DNA of 64,000 nt from Arctopsyche grandis (GCF_051622035.1 NC_135360.1:26053206-26117205), one strand, 5' to 3'. Shown: positions 47,055 through 59,729, counted from the stretch's first letter. Program-made: numbers and translations. The notes: a model not told the origin generated them from the sequence alone.

Positions 47055-47500
47055 ACCAGCAGCATGGACTAGTAGTTAGCATATCTTGCTATGGTCAGTG
47101 TGGTTATAAGTAGTCACCGGACCCAGAAGGTGCCGCGTATTGTTCAAAAGTTGTAAATGCATTGTTAAAGGTTTGCCGAACCTTTTTTACAAAGGATTTA
47201 CAATAATGGAACAATGGATAGCACTGTGACTATCCTACCTCTAGTTATAAGTTCGAGCCACACTGGTTGCTGCTGGCCAGACCTTGGTTTGTGACCAGGT
47301 CAGTCGTTTCCTATCAAAGTTTGCCAATTTTTCTGATTTTCATTGAAACGATTCCTGCAAAATTGACTTTCCCTCCCCATTTCTCTGGCAAAATCTTGAG
47401 TTATTGTGTTATATCTATATAGTACACTCGTCGCATTGGAGCGATCTGTAATCTCGAGTGTACATAGATTGATTGATTGATTGAATAAAATAAATAAATA
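47055..47500 (+). mobile_element. SINE with type 4 tail, split by a MITE
   Basis: Head ACCAGCAGCATGGACTAGTA, body CTGCTGGCCAGACCTTGG and GTTTGCCAATTTTTCTGATT, tail hairpin CACTCG...CGAGTG (47425-47460) and (GATT)n/AAATA. The MITE at 47111-47243 sits between box A and the box B-like AGTTCGAGCCA, stretching their distance by about 140 bases. Confidence 0.8.
47111..47243. mobile_element. Small hAT-like MITE, copy 2 (133 bp)
   Basis: Nearly identical to 300-433. Flanked by perfect GTTATAAG at 47103-47110 and 47244-47251, matching the hAT nTnnnnAn rule. Confidence 0.85.
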
Positions 47501-47509
47501 AACAATGAC

Positions 47510-47931
47510 AATTCAGATCTTTTGTTGTTCATATGCCTTTTCTTGAATCTACATACTAGTTCGTAGAAGTGAAACGGACTTGGACCTAAGAAACCTCTTT
47601 GGTGACCTCTCGTCTCTTTTCCCCAGTTTGTTTTTCATGATTAGAATATGTACACGCAAGCTAGACATAATTATGAAGTGTTTTGATGTCAGCCAATTGG
47701 TTATGTAAGTTGTGGCCCATTTTGATTACGGCGGTCGGTCGCTATCTTGACATGTTGTTTACGTCGTTCGTTTCACAAAAATAGGAGGACAACGCGTGCC
47801 AACGAATCTGTCTGACCGGCGGCCATTACACATCGTGACGGTCTTCATCTCGTGTTTAACCTTTACAAAAAGCTTCTGACGTACTACGTATGTCTTACGT
47901 CAATCGATCTCTGTTGGGTATAACGTTCTTG
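47510..47931. other. Spacer
   Basis: No gene recognised. Confidence 0.3.
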
Positions 47932-47935
47932 ATAC

Positions 47936-48320
47936 TGTTGCGTAGGGGTGGGTGGAGGATCCAAGTAAAAGGCCAACAGTCGTATCACAGCATTTATTGA
48001 TGATTAAGGAGATACATGCACTGTCACTGCTCAGTCCAGAATGACATGATATCGCCTACGTACCGCCTTATAAAGGGTAGATCTCTCAGGACGCCTAATC
48101 TGTTTACCTGTTGTATAGTCACGTATTCGGATATGTATTTCCACGACATTGGGTCTCCCCGTACCGATTCTGAGAAAAGCCTAATAACGGTCATTGTTTA
48201 GCCTAAATGCACTTAGAGTCCAGATATAATCCTTGGAAGTAAGTGCGAGCACTTAGTTAACCCGATAACAGATATCCGTTGGTCTAAGTGCAATTCGCTC
48301 AATCCGCGGCGTACGTAACA
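47936..48320 (+). mobile_element. Solo LTR, copy 3 (385 bp)
   Basis: TGTTGCGTAGGGGTGGGTGG ... GCGTACGTAACA, flanked by ATAC at 47932-47935 and 48321-48324. Closest to the copy at 59312. Confidence 0.88.
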
Positions 48321-48324
48321 ATAC

Positions 48325-48663
48325 CATTCTATTAACCCCATATCATAACTATGTATATAACCACAAAAAATGTTAAAATATGGTATGGTCTGAGATAACT
48401 TTCAAGTCTTTTAGAAATGCTATCGATATGGTTGGACGGTGAAATAACAATAGACATTTCACGAACAAAATTGTACAACATACAAATCTCACGTGATCTC
48501 GTTAGCGCGTACTCAAAACGCACTCGTATCTTGTCTTATCGTTTCAACGCCATTCTATTATATATGCGATAATAACGACTATCTGTAAATATTATAAATT
48601 TATATAATATTATTCATTATAATTCCAGTAAAAAACATGCTATGAAATATTTATCCAGTGTGC
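48325..48663. other. AT-rich spacer
   Basis: No gene recognised. Confidence 0.3.
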
Positions 48664-48671
48664 CTTTTAAT

Positions 48672-49315
48672 CAGGGCCGCGCCTAGGAGTTCAGCCGGCT
48701 ATGTGCAAACTTAAATATAAAATATGTATATTAATAAATAAAAAATTAAGTGTATGCGAGTAGCGCAAAAATCATACCTTGTGTTAAATATTGTGTGAGA
48801 AATATAGTGTCGAAAATTTTAATCACAATAAAAGTTAACTAGAAAAACAGACAGAAAACAAAAACGATTAGTTCTGAACAGGATCAGACGACAAGAGAGA
48901 CTGGACGTTTTCAAGTTCATTCGTGAAAATATTGTTGTGTTTTTACCCCCAGTCCCACGTCTAGGACATTGTTCTTTCGATGACCAGCCAGTACTCGTCA
49001 TCCTTGAAAAAATACATCTGGGAGTCGCAAAGATAATAGAACATAAAAGACCTACCTAAAATAAGCTATACCTCCTATCCCGTCATTTCCCCGAAATATA
49101 CATAGTTCTGGTGTGTCACAAGTTGTAACTTGCAACAGTAATCCACAAGTATACAACAATACAACCTACATAAATGCATTTTAAAAAGTGTCATGTCTTG
49201 TTTCGTATTTTTTAAGGAACATAATTTTTTTGACTCTCATTTCTTTCGGCCGCCTTTATATTTCGGCCGCCTGTGTGCGTTGCACACATTTGTACATGTG
49301 GTAAGCGCGACCCTG
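48672..49315. mobile_element. hAT-type element, CAGGGCC ends, copy 2 (644 bp)
   Basis: CAGGGCCGCGCCTAGGAG ... GTAAGCGCGACCCTG, flanked by perfect CTTTTAAT at 48664-48671 and 49316-49323. Same family as 19033 throughout its length. Non-coding. Confidence 0.92.
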
Positions 49316-49323
49316 CTTTTAAT

Positions 49324-50623
49324 AATAATGAACAGAACGACTATTATTATTACCTGTGGCATGTCTATAGTAAATCAATTGTAATTCTGAAAATTTATCT
49401 TCAACTCCGATTATATTTAATTAATCGCTTCAAAAGCCTTTTGTTATTTATGCTTTTGAGTACGATATCAACAATTATATACATACAATCGTAATATGTA
49501 CAATTATAAGATTGAGTTTATCTCTAAATGAAAAAAAGAAACAACTCACTACTACAGAACAATAAATTATTTGTATGTGTTATTGTAGATTTCCAATAGT
49601 ATTGATAATCTGAATAGACACAATAATACTACAGACGTGGTATTTAATCTTTTATCATAATTATCGATTTCCATTGTGTTTTATCTTGATATTAAAATGG
49701 AGGTACTACGAAAAATAGATAAAAATTCTTTAATTAAATGTTTATCTACGGGATAAGTGGATCGAATTTGCGCAATTCATTACGGATTTGGAGTAACTGA
49801 TTGTCGTTCTCCGTAGAGATTATCGCAATGTTATCAGCACTCACGATGCAATCAATTGTTAATGAAACTGAGATAGCAAATGCTCGATCATATCTGTCGG
49901 ATCACCAATTTAATGTTGCGTCAAATGTGTTACCGGTAAAATCAAAGTTCACAGTAAATCATCATTGGAACCGTCGATACGATGAAAATTGAACCGATGT
50001 ACCCAATCTCTGAAAAATGTTATCTCTATACAAATTTAGTTCACACGCGTGTAAGTTTTCAATATTGAAATTTTTACACGTTTATATATTTTCCTCGTAC
50101 GTATCGTTTATAGTAGACTCACGTATCCATTCGCTGTCCAGGATGTTCACAAAACTGTTGACCCAGTCACATTGGAATTTGTAAAATGTCGGTTATATAA
50201 TAATACTTTTTGCGACGTTCACTCTTGTTTGCGTTTTTAAATAAATAAATAAGGTGCATACATTAATAATGTAATCAGTAAAACAAAGAGTGTTCGCGTG
50301 GGGAAAATATGTAAACATAGCATTGCATCATCTTAGAATAATGATAGATAGATTAAATAATTTTTTATTGATATGATTGATAATGAATCTGCAACGCAAT
50401 TGTGTTATAAATGCATTTTTTGTTTGTATAGTATAGTGCTTAATATGCAAATACTGATCAATTGCTACCTAAAACTTTGTTAGATATGTTACTCATGAAC
50501 AGAAAAACGTTATTTTGTTAAATGACTTTCTTTTATGATATTTTTACATCTTCCTTATCTATATCAATTATCATTTCAAAATTTTTAGACTACTTTTAAA
50601 ATAATGGGAACTTTAGTATGTAT
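49324..50623. other. AT-rich spacer
   Basis: No gene recognised. The frame 49801-49992 is open but without a known motif. Confidence 0.3.
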
Positions 50624-50631
50624 GTAAGTAT

Positions 50632-51364
50632 CAGTGGTGTGCCTTCATTGGACAACAGGGATTAGGTAAGTCTCCTGAAATCTTTTACCTAAAATTTGAA
50701 AAATATCAATAATTCAAATATAATAAATTCAAATCATTGTCCATATTGATATTCTTCAGTCGTATTAGCGAAGTTCGGAGGCCGAAATCAGTCCTGCCTC
50801 AGGAAATGGTAGTGGTAGTTTATTGTTATGGTATGGTCCGCCTCGTTGTTCACTTGCACGGACTCGACGTCTCAATTCTGTTCCATTCGCGTACTGGCAT
50901 ATTGTTATTAATAAGCCTTCTGTTGAATATAAAACATTTTTTAATTTACTCGCCTCTACAAGAATTTATGGAATGTTCACTAAGAATATTTTGATTTGTG
51001 TCTATGAAACATCATTGTGAACAATATTTTTTTGTTAAAATATCACAAGTTCTTGAGTGCAAAAATGGCAAGGGACTCAGTTTTCGAAACGATTCCCTCA
51101 AAGCAAATCATTGCGGAGCTCGTGGGAACAAATAACGAGGCCTTGGAATGCTGCATTCTCGATCGATTATTCAACAAATCATTCAAACGATTAAGTTTTG
51201 TAGAAACAAAAGATGTTATTAAGAAAACTAGTCTACTTAGAATATTTCTGTTGGCACAAAAGTGAAGAATTATATTTATCAATTACTTCAAGACAGATAT
51301 TATAATTCAATAATTAAAAATATCCATACCTAGTCCCCTGTTTTAAAGTCATGGCACGCCTCTA
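50632..51364 (+). mobile_element. hAT element with transposase relic, copy 2 (733 bp)
   Basis: The left end is CAGTGGTGTGCCTTCATTGG and the right end GTCATGGCACGCCTCTA (decayed). It is similar throughout to 42282-42904. The plus frame 51017-51265 reads ETIPSKQIIAELVGTNNEAL, then CILDRLFNKSFKRLSFVETK and DVIKK, an uninterrupted version of the hAT transposase N-terminal relic. Target duplication is not visible. Confidence 0.75.
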
Positions 51365-51372
51365 ATGTGTGT

Positions 51373-52150
51373 GTAACTGTGTACATGTATGTGTATGTGT
51401 ATTATAAAGTAATGTAGATATTGTTTTATCGCGAATGTGATATTTTTGAACATAAAATTAATTATTGATAATTATTATGAAAAAAATACATCAAGAGTAA
51501 TCTCACCAATGCCAAAAATTAAGAAATTATGTATTAAATTTTATTAAGACGATTTTCCGATATGTTTCGAAGATCTCAAATATGATGATGTTAATAATTA
51601 TTCGAATTTTTTTGTATTACTATGCATATTATGTCAGTATAATATGTGCATTTTTTGTATTACTGTGCATATACATATAACAAAGTCAGATAAAATTGGC
51701 AAAGTGTGATGAAAAACAATTTATTTATTAATATTCGAATCTTGTCGACAGATATCTATGACAATCGATAAATCGAGAAAATCGATAACAATCTTGAATT
51801 TCAGCAGAATTTGAACTATGTATCTTGATTTATAACAATTTTCACTACCGACAAAGTTTTCATTGTGTAGATTGTAATAAAAAACAAAAGAAAAAATTTC
51901 ATTAGAAAATGAACGTTTAAAAATAAAGCAAGTTATATTTATTCAATTAATATATATTTATTTGTAAGAGTGTATGCAGATATGCGAGCAAAAAATGTAA
52001 ATGGCACTGAATCTGAACCAACACTCTCTTCAGTGCATACAGCCGCGCTCACATAAAATGCATCACTTGTTATTTTACGTTGTTTGGGCAGTAAAAATAT
52101 TATTCCTTTATGTATTGGGTTTTTAACGATCACATATTTTGAATATTGTT
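51373..52150. other. AT-rich spacer
   Basis: No gene recognised. Confidence 0.3.
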
Positions 52151-52159
52151 TTTATTTAC

Positions 52160-52380
52160 GATTTGGGTTCAGTTTCATGGGTGATTTCGGTTCTGTGATT
52201 ATTGGTCACAAAGCGCTCGCCCAAAAGTCACTAAAATCTCTATAATGGAACATCTGTTAGCCGAAAAGTCCATCATACTAACGAGAACTCGAGTGCCAAA
52301 TATTCCGGATTCGCGATTTTCATGGCGAAAATTGTCTTTTGGGCGATCGCAATGTGACTAATAATCCAATTACCGACACA
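52160..52380. repeat. Repeat 'B', copy
   Basis: CACTAAAATCTCTATAATGG, AACATCTG, ATACTAACGAGAACTCGAGT, GGGCGATCGCAATGTG and AATAATCCA match 34490-34690 in order. Confidence 0.5.
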
Positions 52381-52445
52381 TTATATAGATAGTTCTAGGG
52401 AGTTTCACTACCCAAAAAAACTATCGATAAAACGTTACCCACAAG

Positions 52446-52598
52446 ATGGAGCAAAAAGTGAAAATCGTGACTTTGGCAAGCACTGGATTATCATCGCGGT
52501 CAATTGCCAATAAAATGGGATGTTCTTCAACTACTGTTTCAAGATTATTGCAAATATTATTATTAAAAATACGATTTTTTTTAACGATTGGTGTTTAG
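52446..52598 (+). pseudogene. Tc1/mariner-like transposase N-terminal HTH fragment
   Basis: A 50-codon frame starts MEQKVKIVTLASTGLSSRSI and continues ANKMGCSSTTVSRLLQ before turning into non-homologous sequence and a stop. G-[LH]-S-x-R-x-I-A-x-x-[ML]-x-[CR]-S-x-x-T-V-x-R is the paired helix-turn-helix of Tc1-type transposases. Only the first helix set is left. Confidence 0.5.
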
Positions 52599-52599
52599 C

Positions 52600-53590
52600 A
52601 GATGTACGTATGTACTCTGGTATAACGTACCATTTTAATGACTTTCGGTATTGTATCGCCGAAATTTCACTCAAAAACACGTTTTACTTTAGCGATGCGT
52701 TTCATGTGAGCGCGACTGTAATTGAAAAATATTTGAATTAAAAAGTAGGCGATGGCGGAACCGTACCGATCGAATCAAAGCAAACAAGTTTCCAAACGTC
52801 AAAATAATGACCTCATCGTTATGTAAATTCGCCCGGACAAAAATCCGTTTTCCATTTCGACAGCCCGGTGCGATGATGATGATGATGGTCACAAACGAGT
52901 TTTTACTCTGACAAATTATTCCAAGCATTTTTAATCGTCACGTGAATGAGCCGAGCGACTGCACTCTTGTTTTCTAAACACGCCAAAGTCCGCGGCCACA
53001 TATCGGTTGGCCACATATGTACATACTGCTGTAGTATCAATGGACGTTGTCTCTTGCGCAAGTCGCATCGTCACTATTTATTATTATACATATATATGAT
53101 GATATCGGTCGTCGGCTTTTTCAAACGAAGACGAAATGTCGACCTGTGTTACCATGCGCTCGCCGAGACGACAATGGCCGTTATTGTGTGTCTGAACTAC
53201 ATACATATGTACATATGTACATATACTTACGGTCGCTTATCCGTTTGACGCTCAAGCGCCGTTTATCTATAACAATCCAGGTGGCATGATGTTTGAAGAA
53301 CAATGCGATAACTCGGTTTCTTCTATTGATAAAACGTGTTTTTCTCGCGTGCACACGCTGTCCGCATGAACATCTTGTTTGTTCTCTGAATGATACTCTC
53401 TGTCTGTCGTTTACTCTGCAAACTAACAGGGACATCATTTCAACGTTTTCCCAGGAGGGGGGGAAAGTCTGTGGTTGTTTTTTCTATAAAACCATTTTTT
53501 TAAGAAGCCCCTAATCGACATGTATTAATCTTGTTGCAGTTTCTGCTGACTTAAACTTTTAGTAACGAATAATCGATTTTATTAAAATTC
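52600..53590. other. Spacer
   Basis: (GAT)n at 52873-52889 and ACATATGTACATATG near 53203-53225. Open frames at 52946-53514 without recognised family. Confidence 0.3.
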
Positions 53591-53596
53591 ATAGTA

Positions 53597-53672
53597 TTTC
53601 ATCCATGTTCCTGGCCTGGCCTAAATTAGGGGTGGAAAATGCCCCCCCTGATCCCCCAAATGACGTCCCTGC
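53597..53672 (-). mobile_element. hAT terminal relic, minus strand
   Basis: On the minus strand it reads CAGGGACGTCATTTGGGGGA, then GGGGGGCATTTTCCACCCC, as in one-ended hAT relics. No partner. Confidence 0.3.
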
Positions 53673-53700
53673 AAACTAAGATAGATTTAAAATGAAAGTA

Positions 53701-53966
53701 AGGGCTAAAACACACAGCGATGAACGTGGCACATGGTTTTTTTTAGCTAGTTTTAAACGTGCAAAAAAAATGTGGCGTGCCTTGCACAGATTCATGGCAT
53801 GCCCAGCACACACTGTCCCCAAATTACCCCCCCCCCCTGGAGTGTTTTCGGTAAAATTGTATCCTTGCTTGACAGTGACCGATAACGGTGTATCCCATAT
53901 TTGAAGAAATATAGGAAATCTTGTCGACGCTTCACGTGCAACGTTCCTTGCTGTGTGTTTTCGCCC
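53701..53966 (-). mobile_element. MITE family A, full copy, inverted (266 bp)
   Basis: Ends AGGGCTAAAACACACAGCG and CTGTGTGTTTTCGCCC are inverted. TA lies on both sides (53699-53700, 53967-53968). The body is inverted relative to 26861 (CTTGACAGTGACCGATAACG). It abuts the (AT)n tract. Confidence 0.8.
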
Positions 53967-53977
53967 TAAATTTTATT

Positions 53978-54170
<193 letters not shown>

Positions 54171-54174
54171 AAAC

Positions 54175-55040
54175 AAATTAGATTCATCAAATCATTTATT
54201 TATGGACGAACATTATTTTTATTTCATGAATGCGTAATTAACCAATTTGATAGGATAAATTTTAATTGTATAGAAAAACAAATACATACGTATACATTGA
54301 AATTTTATTGGTGATCAATAAATGTAAAAATTTTATTGGCGAAAAAACTGATTGGAGAAAATACGTCACTTTTATCACTTCGATTCGTTAGATTAAAGCA
54401 CTATGTACATATGTATGTATACATATACAAAACTTTACCAATCTTAATTAATTTTTCATATGACACAAAAGGTTTTCTTCTAAATCCTTTTGCGTTCCAT
54501 TTGGACCATCTTACATTGTAAGCACTATTTATTTAACCGTTGATTGTCCTTTCTTATTGACACGTATCTATGTATGTATCTATGGATGTTTAACCTTATC
54601 CAGGTAAATTCATTAAAATTCTCACAAAATCTAATGTTATAGGTGATATTTCCCAACATTATATATATGTACATATGTACATATATACAATGAAACCTTA
54701 GATAACGTTTGGAATAACCTAAGTCTATTTTATCAGTCAGCACATGTTCGTATGAAATATTGTGTGTGCAACTATCTAGTGAAAATTAGTAAATGGTATC
54801 ACGTGTTGAGGCCGTGGAACTCCTCAAATAACACATCGCTGAGGTCGTTATTATTTATTGTTGTTTAACCCCTTCACCCTGATAGTAACGAGTGCGATGT
54901 TTGAGCTCAATTTACAAACGATGCTACTTAATAAGATGCTAAATTTAATAAGATTTCTCGTCTTTCTCTTATGTTTTTCGCGGAATACTTAAAATTTTTA
55001 ATTTTTTACAAGATAATTTGGTTGTTTAGTCAAGCAGCAT
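54175..55040. other. AT-rich spacer
   Basis: No gene recognised; short TACATA runs near 54405-54425 and 54660-54690. Confidence 0.3.
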
Positions 55041-55043
55041 GTT

Positions 55044-55108
55044 GGAGAGACTTTCATCCAACAGTGGATGGTGAGCGGCTGTAGATGATGATGATTATGA
55101 TGATGAAT
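55044..55108 (+). pseudogene. RTE LINE tail fragment
   Basis: GAGACTTTCATCCAACAGTG, GATGGTGAGCGGCTGTAGAT then (GAT)n matches 17292-17335, the last codons and tail of RTE. Confidence 0.6.
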
Positions 55109-55114
55109 TAAGCT

Positions 55115-55660
55115 AATTTTCAGATGTGTACATATGTTAACATGCCAATTTTACTTAGAGTTACTCTTTCTGGCGAAGCATTGATTTAGTCGTTTTGACT
55201 TTGTATAAATTATGTACATATGTAGATACATAGCTTAGAACCACTCAATAAATAGATTCTCGGTTTAAAATCATATCACATCGACATAAATTCAACATTA
55301 TATTCTTAAGAAAAATATATACTTGTGGATTACATAAATGTGTGGGAAGTTTTACACGTGTACCTAAAATAAGAAATAAATAGTAAGCACGTGATTATTT
55401 GTTATATTACTTTCAGACCATGTGATATTTCGCAATATCTTCGGTATTTTATTATTCAGTGTGTGTGCCTATCAATTTTCATGTGCTTCAAAAATTGTAC
55501 GTTTTTTATGACTACTTTTTGTTCATTTTATTATGCAAGCATATCGTAAAGTTACTTATCGATCGTAGATAACCCACCCTAGTTGTATATGTATGATTCA
55601 TGAAAACTTCCAAATTTTTCGGCTTTTCCGATGCGTAACATATTTCTGCCTTTGAACGCT
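55115..55660. other. AT-rich spacer
   Basis: No gene recognised. Confidence 0.3.
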
Positions 55661-55662
55661 AT

Positions 55663-57283
55663 ATTTTTTATTTTATTTATTTTATTTTATTAATTGAAAA
55701 ATCAACAGACAGGATGTACAGAGATAGGTATAAAAAACACAAAAAGTAAATAAATAATATATGTAACACCCGAGTCCAATAATAGATTTTTACAAAAATG
55801 AAAAAGATAAATATAAGGAAAACAAATTAAAAAGTAAAGAATAAAGGCATGACAAAATATGTAGTACATTGCATAATTAAACTATAGTATTAAAATATTT
55901 GGAAAAGGTTATAAGATAGAATATAAGAAGAAATTGAAATTTACAAATATAAAAAACAAATGAAAAAGGTAAATACAAAATAAACAAATGAAATGGAAAG
56001 GAATGAAAGCTATAATATGATTAAATAGCACATTACATAACTAAACTAAAGTATAAAAATAATGGAAATATTGGAAAAATAGAATAGAAGAAAAAATGAA
56101 TCAATCGGTCAAGATTCTCTTGATGTTAGACCTGAATTGATGTAGGGAAATACCAAACAGATCAACCTCATTCAGCTCTCCGTTAAACATACGATAAACG
56201 CGCTGCAGATAAAAATATTTTTGGGAATTAGTATTGAAAGGATCAAGTGAAAAGAGTGTAACGCGTCTAGGGTATCGAACTGGGATTCTGAAATTAACCT
56301 TATTCAGTAAATCAGAACAATCAAGGAAACCATTTATGAGCTTAAAGAAGAATATAGCATCAGAATGTCGTCGCCTGACAGAAAGATTGTTAAAAGAAAG
56401 GATTTTTAAAATGTCGGAAACAGTAGAATGGGTATAGGTAGGAAAAAGGTAGCGTAAGGATTTAATAAATTTAAGTTGAACTTTCTCAATACAATTAATA
56501 TGGGATAAATAAAAAGGTGACCAGATAATTGAGGCAAATTCAAGGTGAGACCTTACAAAGGAAAAATAAAGTAATTTTAGTACATAAGGATCATTAAAGG
56601 GTTTTGTTGAGCGGAGTAGGAATCCAAGAGATTTAAATGCTTTGTTGGTAATAAAAGAAATATGTTCAGAGAAATCTAGTTTATTATTGAGTATTACACC
56701 AAGATCCTTAATAGAAGATGACGTGTTAAGGATTGAATGATTTAATTGATATTGATTAGTAATAATTGACTTATTTCTAGTGAAATTTAAAATAGAGCAT
56801 TTTTCTAGATTAATAAAAAGATCATTATTTAAACAATATATAGAGAATCTATCTAGATCTTCTTGTATCTTATGACAATCGTCTATGGTGTATATAGGTT
56901 TGTAAATTTTTAAATCATCAGCGTAAAGAAGTATAAAGGAATGTTTGAAGATGTATGAGATATCATTAATATAGAGTAAAAAGAATAAGGGACCTAAATG
57001 CGACCCTTGTGGGACACCGGAAGGAATATGTCTAAGTGATGATCTAAAACCATTGAGAATTATGATTTGGTGACGATTTAGTATATACGAAGAGATCCAA
57101 CGAAATAAATTTCCTCGGATTCCAAGGGACCAAAGTTTATTGAGTAAAAGGTTGTGATTGATTTTATCAAAAGCTTTAGAGAAATCCGTATAAACGACGT
57201 CTATTTGGATTCGTTTGTCCATATAAGATGTGAGAGTACTAGTGAAATTAAGCAGGTTAGTCTCTACCGATCTCCCCTATATC
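55663..57283 (-). pseudogene. 5'-truncated Jockey/CR1-group LINE with intact RT core
   Basis: The minus frame opens at about 57276 with GRSVETNLLNF and runs uninterrupted through the 57222 ATG to a stop at 56101, about 390 codons. Seen in order: DVVYTDFSKAFDKINH, SGVPQGSHLGPLFFLLYIND, ILLYADDLKIYK (catalytic YADD), SIKDLGVILNNKLDFSEHI, KAFKSLGFLLRSTKPF, FVRSHLEFASIIWSP and the end NGELNEVDLFGISLHQFRS. The endonuclease and first RT blocks are missing. The 3' UTR (55690-56100) is A-rich on the sense strand and ends in (AAAAT)n. It differs from the LINE at 21684, so it is another family. The open frame suggests a recent insertion. Confidence 0.9.
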
Positions 57284-57289
57284 ACAGTA

Positions 57290-58560
57290 TCTACCTAAGT
57301 AGGTACATACGTATAATATATCTTATTTGATTTATATTTTATCATAAGTAAATAGTATCTATACAGGAAAGCTGTTCAATCAAATTACAACTTATCATAT
57401 GTATGTACGTTGTTATCAATTTTACAATTTTCTTTCTCGACGTATATATGCATGTATGTATTGTATGTATGTAGGCACATAGTACATATGTACGTTTTAT
57501 TCTCACAAAGGCTTGTTTTATTTAGTGGAGACTTATCTTATCAATTTCTTGAGAGTCGCCGATAACGAATCTGCCCCGTTTGTATCTATTTGCACTAGTC
57601 TGGAATAATATTTGCTATGCGATAACGATTTCGATAAAAAAAAAGTTATCCATACAAGCGGCAAATATTTGCTCTCGTTCTCGTTTAACTTGGATTTTCA
57701 CATTTTCCAATGTCTAAAGGTGGTTTCAGTGGGACGATCGATCGGGTCGTTTTTCATAAATAAACATGAAAAGTGTGTCACGTCAATTACCGTATGACTG
57801 TGATACCTGTGAATTCTCATTACACCTGTGGTAAGTCTAATATTTGAGCAGAGCTATTTCTGGACGGGCTTACGTGTGCCAACATCATGGGCAAAGAAAT
57901 TTATCATGACATGCCACGTGTTGCTTTTAAGGTGAAGATCATGGAATTTTTTTTATACAATCAAGAAAACACTACACATGTACATACATATGTACATATT
58001 ATGGGCACATATCAAAATTGACAATTGAACGTTGAAATTCAAAAATTAATCGGAAAATGTCTAATAGTAGATACACGCTTAGAACGTGGTTCCATTTCGA
58101 AACATCCGATTATATTATTATTGAACACGTGTTTTTCATATTCTATGAATTTTTTATAACTGTCCGAAATGAGGTTAACACGTTCAATATCTAAACATTC
58201 TTATGCTAATTCGGAAAATTGTGTTTTTCTTTCGACTTTCAAACGTTCGGGTGTACCGAAATGACACAGTTGGCACGACAAGCTGAAAATCTATTTGAAA
58301 ATAATATGTTTTTCTCTTTATATTCACTATAAATATTTTTTTTTGATGTTTGAAAGCTAGAAATAATCTGTACCCGCCTTTATTTACGTACCTCGGTTAC
58401 GTATCCCAACATCCGACGACCAGTAGTAGTTTCTGGTTATTTTTGATCTCAGCTTATTTAAATCAGGGTGTGTTCCTATAGGAGGGAAACGGCGCGTGCG
58501 GGGAAGCAAGATGAGCGGATTAAAATGTTTATTTTTTATTTATTTAAAAATAAATCGTTC
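57290..58560. other. Spacer
   Basis: No gene recognised. Microsatellite TATGTATG/ACATATG runs at about 57445-57495 and 57975-58000. Confidence 0.3.
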
Positions 58561-58565
58561 TATAA

Positions 58566-58622
58566 ACATCATCGACTATTATAAAAAACGCCCACCGATG
58601 GGCAAAGGTCTCTACGACATAG
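58566..58622 (-). pseudogene. Possible RTE LINE tail, minus strand
   Basis: CATCATCGACTAT and GCCCACCGATGGGCAAAGG resemble the inverse of RTE ends (a GTGGGC-type segment before (GATGAT)n). Short and uncertain. Confidence 0.35.
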
Positions 58623-58664
58623 TATTCCTAGGCAAGATCCGAGTTTTTTGACATACAATATATA

Positions 58665-59155
58665 CCAGCAGCGTGTCTAGTGGTGAATGTTGAATTATTT
58701 CGTACTTGATGTTACGAGTTCGATTCCTCGCTAAGTCTCGCTGTTGGCCAGACCTTGATTTGTCTAGGTCGATCGTTTCTTATCAGAATTTGCCAATTTT
58801 TCTGATTTTAATTGAAACGATTCCTGTAAAATTGGCGTTTCCTTCCCAATTTTCTGTTGCTGACCTTTAGTTATTGTTATATCTTAGGTTTCGCCATATT
58901 ACTCACCATAGATGTCTCTGTGGTTGTTTATCGAATATAAAATTCGTATTGTTACATGAAAGTTATTCATCGTTATTTATCGTATTAATACGATGTTTGT
59001 AATATATGTATACTGACCATAGATGTCAGATGTTATTTAGATTTACATGTATCTATGTAATAATTATGTGGACCAGGAAGGCGCATTTGGGGTTCACCTG
59101 TTAAGCCTTCCTGTTATATTTGTAAAATAAAATAAAATAAAATAAAATACAATAC
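58665..59155 (+). mobile_element. SINE with type 1 hairpin tail
   Basis: Head CCAGCAGCGTGTCTAGTGG, box B AGTTCGATTCC (58717-58727), body CTGTTGGCCAGACCTTG and TTGCCAATTTTTCTGATTTT. CATAGATGTC occurs twice (58908 and 59020), so the 3' part is partly duplicated. Tail hairpin 59072-59113, then (AAAAT)n. Confidence 0.8.
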
Positions 59156-59311
59156 ATTTAATTTTATTTACGAAGACGCAATAGAATATCACTTTGTTAT
59201 TCAATGCTTCGATAACACCCCTTTTTATGAACATTACAAATCAATGTACATTACAATTTTTGCTTTTTGACCACAGATAAATGCTTTAAGCCGATATACA
59301 TACATACATAT

Positions 59312-59729
59312 TGTTGCGTAGGGGTGGGTGGAGGAAGTAAAAGGCCAACAGTCGTATCACAGCATTTATTGATGATTAAGGAGATACACTCACTGTCACT
59401 GCTCAGTCCAGATTGACATGATATCGCCTACGTACCGCCTTATAAAGGGTCGATCTTTCAGGACGTCTAATCTGTTTACCTGTTGTATAGTCACGTATTC
59501 GGATATGTATTTCCACGACATTGGGTCTCCCCGTACCGATTCTGAGAAAAGCCTAATAACGGTCATTGCACTTAGAGTCCAGATATAATATAGGTAAATG
59601 CACTTAGAGTCCAGATATAATCCTGGAAGTAAGTGCAAGCACTTACATAGTTAATCCGATAACAGATAACCCTTGAACGATCACATAGTCTCTGGGATTC
59701 TATTCGCTTAATCCGCGGCGTACGTAACA
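59312..59729 (+). mobile_element. Solo LTR, copy 4 (418 bp)
   Basis: TGTTGCGTAGGGGTGGGTGG ... GCGTACGTAACA, flanked by ATAT at 59308-59311 and 59730-59733. It differs from copy 3 by a short tandem duplication of CACTTAGAGTCCAGATATAA (59570-59620) and a missing GATCC. Confidence 0.88.

Noticed and set aside
53281..53500. Overlapping open frames on both strands
   Set aside because: No recognised motif, and similar lengths occur by chance in the less AT-rich patches.
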